Shown piece after piece: positions 51,104 through 59,860 of a stretch of DNA of 64,000 bases. Every line of letters begins with the position of its first letter. The stretch's first letter is position 1. Made by a program: the position numbers and the translations under genes. Source of the DNA: Azorinus chamasolen (Eukaryota; Mollusca; Bivalvia; Cardiida; Solecurtidae); assembly GCA_963576725.1 (NCBI GenBank), contig OY755244.1:36778109-36842108 (forward strand), in the 5' to 3' direction. Below the pieces are notes generated by a model. That model did no database searches, had not been told where the DNA came from, and saw only the letters and a program-made list of their open reading frames with translations.

Positions 51104-51306
51104 TTATTATATATTGTGAAGATTCTCCTCTGATCTGGGTTTTCAAATGCATGTTCACTTGTATCCTACATTCAAAGGGATTAGTTATTACCATTTTATT
51201 ACCACTTGAGCACATAGAAATGCTCTTCAAATTTTTAAAATGTTGTCCTATTTCTTACTAAAGAATTGTGTCAGAGTGTCAACTAGTTTGAATCATGATG
51301 AGGCAT
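51104..51306. other. End of MITE-E and unassigned sequence
   Basis: After the MITE-E right end (51184) nothing is recognised up to GTTTGAATCATGATGAGGCA, which looks like a MITE-C fragment. Confidence 0.35.
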
Positions 51307-51314
51307 CAAGTTAC

Positions 51315-51769
51315 TAGGGCTGACTATTGGGGCCAGTTTTGACTATTGCAATACTATTGCTATTGCTGAAAGTACTATTGCGATACTATTGCTATTGCAG
51401 GAAACTATTGCAATACTATTGCAATAGTTATTGCCAAGATTTGGAAACTTGTAAATGCAAATTTGCACAGTGTATGATATAACTTTGCTGTAAATACTTA
51501 CTGAAAAATGTTTGTGGAAATGATTTAAAATGAGTTGGGCTTTGCCACTTGTGTTTTACCGCTTTTGTTTTTAACAAACTCGATCTCTGCGATGGTCGAC
51601 GCCATCTTGAAAACACAGTGCCAATTATATGAATGAACTATTGAAACTATCGATAGTCAGAGCAACTATTGCAATAGTCTATTGTCAACTGGAAATAACT
51701 ATCGATAGTGTAACTGGGATAGAGAACTATCACGATAGTGCGATAGTTTGATGTATTGTTACACCACTA
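51315..51769. mobile_element. hAT-like MITE, 455 bp
   Basis: The 8-bp duplication CAAGTTAC (51307-51314 and 51770-51777) is exact. The ends TAGGGCTGACTATTG and CACCACTA are partly inverted (TAGGGCTG versus TAGTGGTG). The interior is dominated by ACTATTGCAATA and CTATCGATAG words near both ends, with a ~190-bp centre without a recognisable domain. Confidence 0.7.
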
Positions 51770-51784
51770 CAAGTTACTTTAAAA

Positions 51785-51995
51785 CCCTTTACTCTATGAA
51801 TACACTTTTACTATGCTTTTGCATACAGAATAAACCCGGATCAGATGGCTCCTACATGCTGGGTCTGCACTGTTTGCATATAACTTTTCTGTCTTGGTTA
51901 AATTCTGTTGTTCATGTGTTAATTTAAAAAATACATGTATTATGCATGTTATTATAATTACTTCTTACATGCATGCATATTCATGGAAGAAAGGG
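51785..51995 (+). mobile_element. MITE-A with shortened hairpin
   Basis: CCCTTTACTCTATGAATACA ... GGCTCCTACATGCTGGGTCT ... ATTCATGGAAGAAAGGG, TTAA at 51996-51999. Most of the right hairpin arm is deleted. Confidence 0.7.
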
Positions 51996-51999
51996 TTAA

Positions 52000-52394
52000 G
52001 ACATACATTGTATTTTGACAATTTTGCCAATATCGCGATATTGTAGAATCAACTACCAGTCTACCAGTACTACCGGAATACTTCCGAGTTTCTGATAAAA
52101 GAACATGCCATGCTTTACAATTTTCTGTGTAGTTTAATAACAGAGTGGGTTCAGGTCTTGCATGCATTGGTCATTTGACAGGACAACGAATTTAAATATT
52201 TTACTGCAAATTTCCCTCGAGATTTGAATTATCTATTGTTCTACCCAAAGTACACATGTATTTTTGTGTCGCAGAAAACCATCACTATCAATACCATGCA
52301 GCGGTCTCTGCTTTCAGATGCAGTAAGCTTTAGAATATCCAGTCTAGGTTACATGTACTTGTTTTCATATAAAAGATCCATACTGTATTTTGAT
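52000..52394. other. No gene seen
   Basis: Unassigned. It contains a short TATCGCGATA palindrome near 52031. Frames are below 75 codons and unrecognised. Confidence 0.4.
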
Positions 52395-52514
52395 GTTACT
52401 CTTTCCCTCACGTAAACGTCTTTTTCACGCCATTGCAAACAGAGTTGAACCAGATCTAGAAATAATTTAATTGATATTCATAATGCGATGAGTCTTGTAT
52501 GAATAGGTATGGGG
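52395..52514 (+). mobile_element. MITE-A with large internal deletion
   Basis: CTCTTTCCCTCACGTAAACG ... GTTGAACCAGATCTAG, then directly AATTGATATTCATAATGCGA to TATGGGG. It shares TTAA 52515-52518 with the next element. Confidence 0.6.
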
Positions 52515-52518
52515 TTAA

Positions 52519-52708
52519 CCCTATAAATGCGTTTTAATGCCTTTGCAAACAGCGTAGACCAAGACCAGACAGCTCCTGAAGGAGCGGTCTGATCAGGGTC
52601 TACTCTGTTTGCCTATGACATGATATAGATATGATTCTACAGTCAAAGCAAAGAATTCCCATGAAGATTTTGCATTATTAAAATCTTGAATTCTCATCAG
52701 GTATAGGG
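52519..52708 (+). mobile_element. MITE-A
   Basis: TTAA 52515-52518 and 52709-52712. Hairpin GTAGACCAAGACCAGACAGC / GCGGTCTGATCAGGGTCTAC around CTCCTGAAGGAG. Confidence 0.75.
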
Positions 52709-52712
52709 TTAA

Positions 52713-52799
52713 AAGAACATGCGGAATAAAAGTATCGTCAAAAGTTCTGGGGAAAAAAATTCTGCATAATTTTCATTCTGCATTCAGCTACCACTTGCC
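52713..52799. repeat. Pogo-like MITE fragment
   Basis: GGAATAAAAGTATCGTCAAA ... TTCTGCATAATTTTCATTCT ... GCATTCAGCTACCACTTGCC matches the central hairpin region of the pogo-like MITEs. Confidence 0.5.
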
Positions 52800-52803
52800 T
52801 TAA

Positions 52804-53005
52804 CCCTTTTTCTCTGTAATATTCATGTAAGAAATTATGTTATTATGAATATTTATTAGTTGAATTTTTATTATGGAAAATGTATTTGTACCAGTGGAAA
52901 CTGTGGAGTCAGATCTATTGTAATTTCATAAACAGACACAGGAGACCCTGATCAGACAACTCCAACTCTGTTATCAAAGATGTGAAAATTAGATGATGTA
53001 ATGGC
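52804..53005 (-). mobile_element. MITE-A, reversed, hairpin partly lost
   Basis: TTAA 52800-52803, CCCTTTTTCTCTGTAATATTC, then AAACAGACACAGGAGACCCT. The right arm is shortened to CTCTGTTATCAAAGATGTG. Confidence 0.65.
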
Positions 53006-53009
53006 TTAA

Positions 53010-53260
53010 AGACTCTTGACACTTTCTGGTCGTCACTACAGAAAAGCTTTACTATATCATCAAAGTACATTGCATAAGTGACTTGCAAAGACTATCTCAA
53101 TACCTTATTGAAAAAAAATCCCGATAATGAATCCATACAAATAAATATTGATTGCAAATAAACCAATTGGTTTAATTCTTTTTGCACCAAACAATTTTCC
53201 TCTGGCAATATTGTTGTCTGCTTTAAGTTTCAGAGTGGACTTCTCTTCAGTTTCTTTTAA
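53010..53260. other. No gene seen
   Basis: Unassigned AT-rich sequence; weak MITE-C resemblance (GGCAATATTGTTGTCTGCTT). Confidence 0.4.
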
Positions 53261-53261
53261 C

Positions 53262-53478
53262 GCTGCCTTTCACACATTTGCAAACAGAGTAGACCCAGGT
53301 ACGAACCATCTGAACTGGGTCTTCTCTGTTTGCTTATGAAATTATAACAGATCTTGTGACATGAACTCTTCGATTTCTACCAATACTAAAAAATCCTGTG
53401 TGCACGTAACATAAAAATTCAGCTATTAAATATTCATGACATCATTATTTCTTACAATAATATTGAACTGGGAAAGGG
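53262..53478 (+). mobile_element. MITE-A
   Basis: GCCTTTCACACATTTGCAAA; hairpin GTAGACCCAGGTACGAACCA / GAACTGGGTCTTCTCTGTTT; right end TATTGAACTGGGAAAGGG. It shares TTAA 53479-53482 with the next copy. Confidence 0.7.
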
Positions 53479-53482
53479 TTAA

Positions 53483-53732
53483 TCCTTTACTCCATAAATA
53501 TGTCTTTCTATGCCTTTTCAAACAGAGTAGACCCAGATCAGACGGCTCTTGCTACAGGAGCCGTCTGATCAGGGTCTGCTCCGTTTGCATATGAAATAAT
53601 ATGATTATGACTCTACAGTAACAGTTTCTGCCATGGTCAACATTCCCTTTGTTCTAATGCCATTATAAAACTGATTCTAATTAATCTTCATAACATCATT
53701 ATTTCTTAGATGAATATTCATGGAGTAAAGTG
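53483..53732 (+). mobile_element. MITE-A, exemplar
   Basis: TTAA at 53479-53482 and 53733-53736, 250 bp. Hairpin GTAGACCCAGATCAGACGGC / GCCGTCTGATCAGGGTCTGC, loop TCTTGCTACAGGA. Right part ATTCTAATTAATCTTCATAA ... ATTCATGGAGTAAAGTG. Confidence 0.85.
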
Positions 53733-53736
53733 TTAA

Positions 53737-53842
53737 AAACATAAGTGAAGTACCAAACAATGTGAACCTTGATGAGACGCTTCAAGTTACTCAGTCTCAT
53801 CTGCATCCAAACTGTTGCCAAAGTATTCAAGTATTTACCCTA
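53737..53842 (+). repeat. MITE-C hairpin fragment
   Basis: ACCAAACAATGTGAACCTTG ... CTCATCTGCATCCAAACTGT, ends missing. Confidence 0.5.
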
Positions 53843-53846
53843 TTAA

Positions 53847-54074
53847 CCCTTCGCTTGCTGAATTTCATTCTTTACCCTTGCCCTGTTGTATAATTACATA
53901 TATCTTCACTGTGTACAAGTATTTCGCTGTACAATCACTGCTGTGGGGTGCACTGGTTGCACAATCAACTTGTAAATAGTGCAGACCCTGATGAGACAGC
54001 TCCTGCAGGAGCTGTCTCATCTGGGTCTTCACTATTTACGGGTAGGTATATTGACGCGATTAGCAAGCGAAGGG
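53847..54074. mobile_element. MITE-D with 13-bp perfect terminal inverted repeats
   Basis: CCCTTCGCTTGCT at the left and AGCAAGCGAAGGG at the right are exact inverses. TTAA lies on both sides (53843-53846 and 54075-54078). The hairpin AGTGCAGACCCTGATGAGAC / GTCTCATCTGGGTCTTCACT with loop AGCTCCTGCAGGAGCT is on the right side. This is the cleanest terminal structure of the TTAA-flanked MITEs in the window. Confidence 0.85.
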
Positions 54075-54105
54075 TTAAGAGCTTTCCATAGTGATGGAAT
54101 GGTTA

Positions 54106-54350
54106 GCCCTTTATTCCACAAACATTCATGAAAGAAATTATGACATAATGAATATTAATGAGCTGAATTTTTATAATTACATATGAACATAGGTAGTTCT
54201 GGCCATGGCAGAAACTGTACAATCAGATCTATAGAATTCCACAAGCAAATTTTTCAGAGCAGACCCTGATCAAAAAGCTCCTACAGGAGCCATCTGATCT
54301 TGGTCTACAGTTTGCAATTTGAGGCATTAAAAGGCATATTTATGGAATAA
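54106..54350 (-). mobile_element. MITE-A, reversed
   Basis: GCCCTTTATTCCACAAACAT ... GAAACTGTACAATCAGATCT ... AAGCTCCTACAGGAGCC ... TTTATGGAATAAAGAG. Flanks TTAG and TTAC are decayed TTAA sites. Confidence 0.7.
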
Positions 54351-54690
54351 AGAGTTACAAGAATTTTATTGTACTATCTTTCTACCTATTATTTATATGT
54401 ATACTTAACCAGATTTCTAAACCACAACAAAGTGTTCATGCAAATTAGACCAATTCAAGTCAAAATTTACATACATAAATATAATAATAGTTCGCAAGGG
54501 AGCTGCCAACAAATTGATATGTGATAAACGACGAAAAACATGTGTACAAAATATTACTACTGTAACTTTAAATGTGTACATGCATATTAATAAAAATATT
54601 CCAAAATAGAAATGGCGGTTTGGGAAATTTGTTTTAGTATATAATTATACTTACCCATAAATATAAGGCAAACAGTGCAAACCCAGACCA
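54351..54690. other. No gene seen
   Basis: Unassigned AT-rich sequence. Confidence 0.4.
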
Positions 54691-54691
54691 A

Positions 54692-54879
54692 AAGGCACAC
54701 TAAGTAATTTTTGGCTGCAACAATTGTCTGCTTCAATTCATAAAGCAAAATTTATCTCATTTCTTTGCAAAGTTATGGTCAAAATGTTAAACAGTGGATC
54801 CTGGTGAGATGATGCTCATCTGGATCCAAACTGTTTACATAGCTAGACAATCGGTTTTGCTGCTCAGGCGTGTAAAGAG
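54692..54879 (+). mobile_element. MITE-C, left end eroded
   Basis: CACACTAAGTAATTTTTGGC ... AAACAGTGGATCCTGGTGAG / CATCTGGATCCAAACTGTTT ... GGCGTGTAAAGAG, TTAA 54880-54883. Confidence 0.65.
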
Positions 54880-54883
54880 TTAA

Positions 54884-55075
54884 CCCAGGGAGCCGCCTGA
54901 TCAGGGTCTGCTCTGTTTGCTTATGAAATTATAATTATATACCTAAGAATGATGTGACTATAGTTTTATACCAGCACTAAAGCATTCTGTGTACATTATA
55001 CCATTATAACAAATTAGCCATTAAATGTTCATGATGTCATTATTTCTTACATAAATATTAATATTCAATGAGTAA
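54884..55075 (+). repeat. MITE-A, right half
   Basis: It starts at the hairpin right arm (GGAGCCGCCTGATCAGGGTC) and continues to AATATTCAATGAGTAAAA. The left half is missing. Confidence 0.6.
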
Positions 55076-55141
55076 AAATATCTAGAGGATACCAAAGTAA
55101 ATTATTCAGTTTTACCAACAGATGACAGAACAACAGATAAA

Positions 55142-55325
55142 TGTGCATACTCGTGTACTAAAACCCTCATTTCTCTACCAAACCCCATGTTGTGACCACT
55201 CTTTAGAATCGTCTCCTCAAGACGATTCTTTTTAAGAGTGGTCACAACATTATAGGATTCGGTGGAGAAATAAAGAAGTTATTTTTGAAAATGTTCATAT
55301 TTACGCATCTTATATGGAGCTCTGG
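55142..55325. repeat. Palindrome family P1, third copy
   Basis: TTTCTCTACCAAACCCCATG ... GTCTCCTCAAGACGATTCTT ... ATAGGATTCGGTGGAGAAAT. It shares the right flank TTTACGCATCTTATATGGAG with the copy at 6.46 kb. Confidence 0.7.
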
Positions 55326-55677
55326 GATGAAGAAGAGAGGTAGGTACCCTTAGAGTAATAAGGGTATGTACAAAATTGCCACTAATAATGTGGAGAGATT
55401 ACCCTGCAAAAAAAACAACAAATTGCCCTATACAATATTCCTATTGTACCTATCTCTTCTCATTTGGCAGATATTGGCAGGAGCCTTGTGACCACTGGGG
55501 GACTAGTTTTATCAAACATTTGCACCATGTTCAATTTCACCAATGCATTATTCAGAAGTCTGCAACTCTTTTCATGCCAGTGGTGTATTTGTGATAACCT
55601 TTGTTCCAGATCAGATGCCAAGTATCCCTGCAGCTTGTCAGGGTCTAAACTGGTGGGTATGCTGACTTGACAATGTA
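55326..55677. other. No gene seen
   Basis: Two overlapping plus-strand frames of about 70 codons (55376-55670) have no recognisable domain. Unassigned. Confidence 0.4.
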
Positions 55678-55917
55678 ATACTCTATGAATATTCAGGTAA
55701 GAAGTAATGACACCATGAATATTTTATTAGCTGAATTTTTATGATATAAACTTTTCAAGGGAAGCTTTTGCTTTGACAAGAACTTGCATGTAGAATCAGA
55801 TCTACATCATGTCAAAAGCAAACACAGCACACCCTGATCAGATAACTCCTATAGGAGCCATCTGATCTGGTTCTACTCTGTAAATGCGAGAAAAGGCATA
55901 TTCATATGAGGGAAAGG
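55678..55917 (-). mobile_element. MITE-A, reversed
   Basis: ACTCTATGAATATTCAGGTA ... AAGCAAACACAGCACACCCT ... ACTCCTATAGGAGCC ... GAGGGAAAGGG, TTAA 55919-55922. Confidence 0.7.
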
Positions 55918-55929
55918 GTTAATCCTTTT

Positions 55930-56065
55930 AAGAAATGAATGACGTGCTTCCGGTGTTCATGAGGTTATGCAACGCATAGCTTTACGAGCAAAGTTAGTGA
56001 ATCTTTGCTCGTAAAGCTATGCGTTGCATAACCCATGAACACCGGGAGCACGTCATTTATTTCTT
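55930..56065. repeat. 136-bp palindrome (family P3)
   Basis: The arms AAGAAATGAATGACGTGCTT ... and ... GCACGTCATTTATTTCTT are about 63 bp with few mismatches and meet at GCAAAGTTAGTGAATCTTTGC. Nothing else in the window matches except the truncated direct copy at 56097. Confidence 0.8.
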
Positions 56066-56096
56066 ATATTTATATTCCATTGTATTTCTTATATTT

Positions 56097-56140
56097 AAGA
56101 AATGAATGACGTGCTTCCGGTGTTCATGAGGTTATGCAAC
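56097..56140. repeat. Direct repeat of one P3 arm
   Basis: AAGAAATGAATGACGTGCTT through GTTATGCAAC repeats 55930-55973 exactly and then diverges. It is separated from the palindrome by 31 bp containing two copies of TTCTTATATT. Confidence 0.75.
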
Positions 56141-56189
56141 TTTCTTTTTAGAATAAGGTTATATAAGGACGTTGCAGGGCGAATGTAAA

Positions 56190-56700
56190 TATTACTCCAT
56201 GAATACTTTTGTAAGAAGTAATGACACCATGTATATTAATTGGCTCTATTTTTGTGTCACCTGCAGAGAGGCAGTGTGTCACTTAGGGATCACTTTTCCA
56301 CCGTCTGTCTGTCTGTCCGTCTGCCTGCCTGTCTGTCTGTCCATCACACTTTATTTTTTTGGCTGTCATTTCTAAACTAATCATTATAAAGCTTTCAAAT
56401 TTCACATGTGTCATCCTCTCATTGAGGACCATTGATATAACTAAGGTCCATCACTCTGCATACAATACTTTTTGAGTTATTCCCCTTTGTTCTGATTTCA
56501 CTCCAGCATATTAACAGTTTTTGTGTCAGCTGCGAGCAGGTGACGTGTTTCTCCGAACACTCTTGTTAAGATAATACTCAAACACAGGGATTATTTAACC
56601 AAGACAGAAAGTGTAGAATTGGATCTATAAATATTGTATGCAAACAGCAGATCCTACAGGAGCTGTCTGATCTGGGTTCACTCTGTTAAATGAGAAATGG
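56190..56700 (-). mobile_element. MITE-A split by a short HINE
   Basis: ATTACTCCATGAATACTTTT ... TTAATTGGCTCTA, then the HINE (56248-56566), then AAGATAATACTCAAACACAG ... GCAAACAGCAGATCCTACAG. The right end is missing. Confidence 0.6.
56248..56566 (+). mobile_element. Short HINE, GTGTCACCTGCC type, third copy
   Basis: Nearly collinear with the copy at 19949 throughout, including the core AGGACCATTGATATAACTAA. 3' hairpin GTGTT-TCTCCG-AACAC then TCTTGT. Confidence 0.75.
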
Positions 56701-56938
56701 AGAAAAACAAAAACTTTGAGAAACAGTTTTTATATTGAAGGAAATGTCAAGGAACAAGGAAAGAAATTGAGAATTGAAGCGTAAAACAATTGTATACAAA
56801 ACATTATCATTTAGTCCACTATCAAAATCCACTATCAGGTTTAAGCCTTTCATACAGAGTGGAACACTGATGGGCTATTCCACTCTGAAAATTCAGCTTT
56901 GATAGGTAACCGTGTGGATGCCAGCAGTGTCTTAATAT
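56701..56938. other. MITE-E-like fragment, no gene
   Basis: TTTAAGCCTTTCATACAGAG and TGGGCTATTCCACTCTGAAA resemble the MITE-E arm. Otherwise unassigned. Confidence 0.4.
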
Positions 56939-56939
56939 A

Positions 56940-57185
56940 TAATACTTTCCTTCATATAAATGTTTTTTCATGCATTTGCAAACAGAGTAGACCCAGACCA
57001 GATGGCTCTTGAAGGAGCCATCTGATCAGGGTCTGCTCTGTTTGCTAAATTAATTTGATATATCTGTTTCTTTAGTTTCTAAAATGGCTACACTCTTCCA
57101 CCTTCCATATTTCATTATAACTGTTTTGGCCTTGAATATAGAGTAGATATTGAAATTTTGAATAAATATAACACAGGAAAAGGGC
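56940..57185 (+). mobile_element. MITE-A, subfamily 2, forward
   Basis: ACTTTCCTTCATATAAATGT; hairpin GTAGACCCAGACCAGATGGC / GCCATCTGATCAGGGTCTGC; then TTTCTAAAATGGCTACACTC and ATATTGAAATTTTGAATAAA. It is the reverse orientation of the copies at 26.2, 40.6 and 42.8 kb. Confidence 0.75.
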
Positions 57186-57460
57186 TCAATTAAGTAAACA
57201 GTTTAGATCCAGATGAGATACTAAGTAACTCAATATCCTGTCTGGATCTCAATTATTTGAAACCCATACGTTTTTAGAAGAGAAATGATGAAAAAATTAT
57301 GTTTGAAAATTGTAGCAGACAAGTTTTGCAGACAAAAATTATAGTAAAGAGCTAATTTGGTAAATTCAGTATCAGCTCTAATTATTTTGAGCGCATAATT
57401 TGGTTTTTGGATCAAATTGTTGATGCCAGTTTTTTTTCTTTTTCACACTTTGTAGGATAA
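57186..57460. other. No gene; MITE-C-like words
   Basis: AACAGTTTAGATCCAGATGA / CTGTCTGGATCTCAATTATT resembles a MITE-C hairpin. The rest is unassigned. Confidence 0.4.
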
Positions 57461-57640
57461 CAGTCCCTTTCCCTCATACCTTTTCATGCCTTTGCAAACA
57501 GAGTAGACCCAGATCAGATGGCTCCTGTAGGAGCCGTCTGATATATCAGGGTCTGCTCTATTTGGTTTTCAATTTATAATAGGTCTTGACTCTAAAATTT
57601 CTGCTAACACCAAAATATCTGGTGTACATAATTATGCCAG
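57461..57640 (+). repeat. MITE-A, left and centre
   Basis: CCCTTTCCCTCATACCTTTT; hairpin GGCTCCTGTAGGAGCC with a TATATCAGGG insertion in the right arm. It ends near CATAATTATGCC. Confidence 0.65.
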
Positions 57641-57862
57641 GGCTTTTTTTTCACCTTTTTTACCCATACCCCTGAACTTGGGGAATTGATCTGATTTCGG
57701 AATTTTTATCTGTAAGATTTCAATAAATTCTCTCCTGCAAAACACAGTAGACCCATGTGCAGTCAGGCTAAAACCTCTAAATAAATTTTCTTGTAGGAAA
57801 TAATGACTAAGAATAATAATAAGCAGATTTTTTTAACAGCATCATTTGTCTGTGATATGAGG
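57641..57862. other. Unassigned, possible element end
   Basis: CAGGGCTTTTTTTTCACC looks like the start of a hAT-type element, but no partner end or duplication is found. MITE-A-like TGTAGGAAATAATGACTAAG follows. Confidence 0.35.
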
Positions 57863-58053
57863 AAAAAAATACGAGCTATATATTGTGGTGTTCGCGTTGT
57901 CGTCATCATTGTCTTCTGGAAACATTAACGTTGGCTATTACTTATAATTCATGCAAATCCCGTGAAACTTAACACACTTAATTGTTCACCACCACAAGGG
58001 CTATATATATTTTCCATCAGACGAGCGTTGGCACCCACAAGCGTAGTTCTTGT
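57863..58053 (+). mobile_element. Short HINE, ATACGAGCTAT type
   Basis: AAAAAATACGAGCTATATAT start, the shared ~100-bp segment also at 38995, and the end GCACCCACAAGCGTAGTTCTTGT. It lies in a reversed MITE-A. Confidence 0.5.
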
Positions 58054-58250
58054 TAACAAGAGAATAATTAGCTGTATATTCATGGTGAGATATGAACACA
58101 GTAATTGTTTGGTATTAGTGGAAACTGTATTATCAAATTATAATTTCATGAGAGTTGACCGTGATTAAATAACTGCTCCAACAAGAGCCATCTGATCTGG
58201 GTCTACACCATTTGTAAAGATGTGACAAGTTATCTATATCAGGTAAAGTG
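58054..58250 (-). repeat. MITE-A, reversed, beyond the short HINE
   Basis: TAGCTGTATATTCATGGTGA, GGAAACTGTATTATCAAATT, CAAGAGCCATCTGATCTGGG, ending AGGTAAAGTG with TTAA 58251-58254. Confidence 0.55.
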
Positions 58251-58254
58251 TTAA

Positions 58255-58464
58255 CACATTACTTTTGATGCCTTTGCAAACAGAGTAGACCCAGATCAGA
58301 TGGCTCCTGTAGGAGTCGTCTGATCAGGGTCTGCTCTGTTAGCTGAAGGATTTATATATATACGATTTTTCAGTACCTACCTCATAATGCCACTGTAAAA
58401 AAAATTAGCTAATTTATATTTGTGATGTCATTATTCCTTATATGAATATTTATGTGGTTCTGAG
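58255..58464 (+). mobile_element. MITE-A
   Basis: TTAA 58251-58254 and 58465-58468. Hairpin GTAGACCCAGATCAGATGGC / GTCGTCTGATCAGGGTCTGC, loop CTCCTGTAGGAG. The left terminal segment is shortened. Confidence 0.75.
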
Positions 58465-58468
58465 TTAA

Positions 58469-58750
58469 CGGTTAATTATCCTTCTATTTCAACATATTCT
58501 TGTTAGCCTACATGTTACATGATTAAACTGGAACCAAATTAAAACCTGAAACATAATCTTTCTTCCCAAACTACTGGTTTTAAATTTGGAAACAAAATTC
58601 AATTTCTGCGGATAGAAAATTATTTAAAAGGAAACATGTCTTCCACATAGCGTAAATGAACGACACCGTGTAACATGTTATACTCAGGAGGCTGAGGGTA
58701 GACTTATTTTACTAAATTGATGTAGCCTGCAAAAATTGTCATCTGCTTTA
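58469..58750. other. No gene seen
   Basis: Unassigned AT-rich sequence. Confidence 0.4.
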
Positions 58751-58919
58751 ATCGTTTCCTTCATATAACCACCTTTTCACACCGTTGCAAACAGAGTAGA
58801 CCGAGTTCAAATGGCTCTTGTAGGATCTTTTCTACAGTCAAAAGTCAAAACTTCCTATGTCCATGTCAGAGTAAAAATTCTAGTAGAAACTGTCCTAATT
58901 GGATTATATGAATAAGTCT
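58751..58919 (+). repeat. MITE-A, partial
   Basis: CGTTTCCTTCATATAACCAC ... GCAAACAGAGTAGACCGAGT ... ATGGCTCTTGTAGGATC; the right arm is lost. Confidence 0.55.
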
Positions 58920-59165
58920 ACTGAAAAGAATTTACTGGAAAAAATAGAACATTTTTTAATTGTGTAGTTTTGAAACCATTGTGATAAATTTATACAGCAG
59001 TTGCTCCTTTTTAACACCCCTGTGAATGTCACTTTTTGAAACCATTGTAATAAATAGAGCATTTGCTCCTATGGAGCAAGTGCTCTATTTATCACAATGA
59101 TTTCAAAACTACACAGTTCTAAACATTTTCCTTTTCATTAGAAAATGCTCCTTTTTGGTAGATGT
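58920..59165. repeat. Two MITE-B halves
   Basis: A forward left half (GAATAAGTCTACTGAAAAGA to GAAACCATTGTGATAAATT) is followed by a reversed, nearly whole copy (CACCCCTGTGAATGTCACTT through the hairpin to TTTTTGGTAGATGTATTCA). Confidence 0.6.
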
Positions 59166-59344
59166 ATTCAGACTTATGATCTGGATCCACATTGTTTTGT
59201 GATATTTGATAAAAAAAAACAACAAAAAAAACATTGGAAGAATACCTAGTTTGAGTAGACTGAAGTTTTAATATGTGATAATTATTTATTGAAACCGATG
59301 CATTCCTCTGTTTGGTATCTATGATCATTATTGCGTGAAGTCTT
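59166..59344. other. No gene seen
   Basis: A MITE-C-like GACTTATGATCTGGATCCAC at the left, then an A-rich run (59208-59232). Nothing else. Confidence 0.4.
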
Positions 59345-59348
59345 TTAA

Positions 59349-59551
59349 TCCTTTCAACACACAACTTCAAAGTGGAATAGCCCATCATTGTTTAACTATA
59401 AAGACCACTCAATATGAAAGGTTTAAACTTGCTAGAGGATTTTAAATCACAAACAGGGAAGACCCTGATCAGAGGGCTCCTCTAGGAGCCCTCTGATCTG
59501 GGTCTGCACTGTTTGCAAATGGCAATGAATGCTTGTCCCGCATTACAAGGG
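59349..59551 (-). mobile_element. MITE-E, exemplar
   Basis: TTAA 59345-59348 and 59552-59555. It starts TCCTTTCAACACACAACTTC and ends CCGCATTACAAGG. The hairpin is ACAGGGAAGACCCTGATCAG ... GGGCTCCTCTAGGAGCCC ... GATCTGGGTCTGCACTGTTT. Confidence 0.8.
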
Positions 59552-59555
59552 TTAA

Positions 59556-59712
59556 CTCAATTTTGCTGTTAGAGAATATAACATTGTTGTTTCAAAATAG
59601 ATTTCTGTTTAAAGTAATTGAATTTTTGATCTCAACTTTGACAGTTTAGGGAAAAGATTAAGTTTCTAAAGTTTTAATTTGATTTTGAATTTCACTTTTA
59701 ATATTATATGTA
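59556..59712. other. No gene seen
   Basis: AT-rich filler. Confidence 0.4.
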
Positions 59713-59860
59713 TTAACCCGTTCCCAGTGTTGAATATTCATGTAAGAAATTAATGAAATCATGAATATTTATCAGCTGAATTCTTATAATGGCATACGTA
59801 TCATGGACACGGGCTGTTTTGGCATTGGTAGAAACTGTGGCTCGGCTGATCTATTATATT

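Larger units (their letters stand above)
45336..51184 (-). mobile_element. MITE-E split by a 5.7-kb nest of elements
   Basis: The left piece (ATGCTGAATATTCAAAGTGG ... CATTCATTATGAAAGAG) and right piece (TCCTCTGATCTGGGTTTTCA ... CATTCAAAGGGATTAG) match the left and right of the complete MITE-E at 59.35-59.55 kb. The left terminus is fused to the TTAA of a preceding MITE-A end. Confidence 0.6.

Noticed and set aside
57641..57760. Second hAT element starting CAGGGCTTTTTTTT
   Set aside because: No inverted partner and no 8-bp duplication were found.
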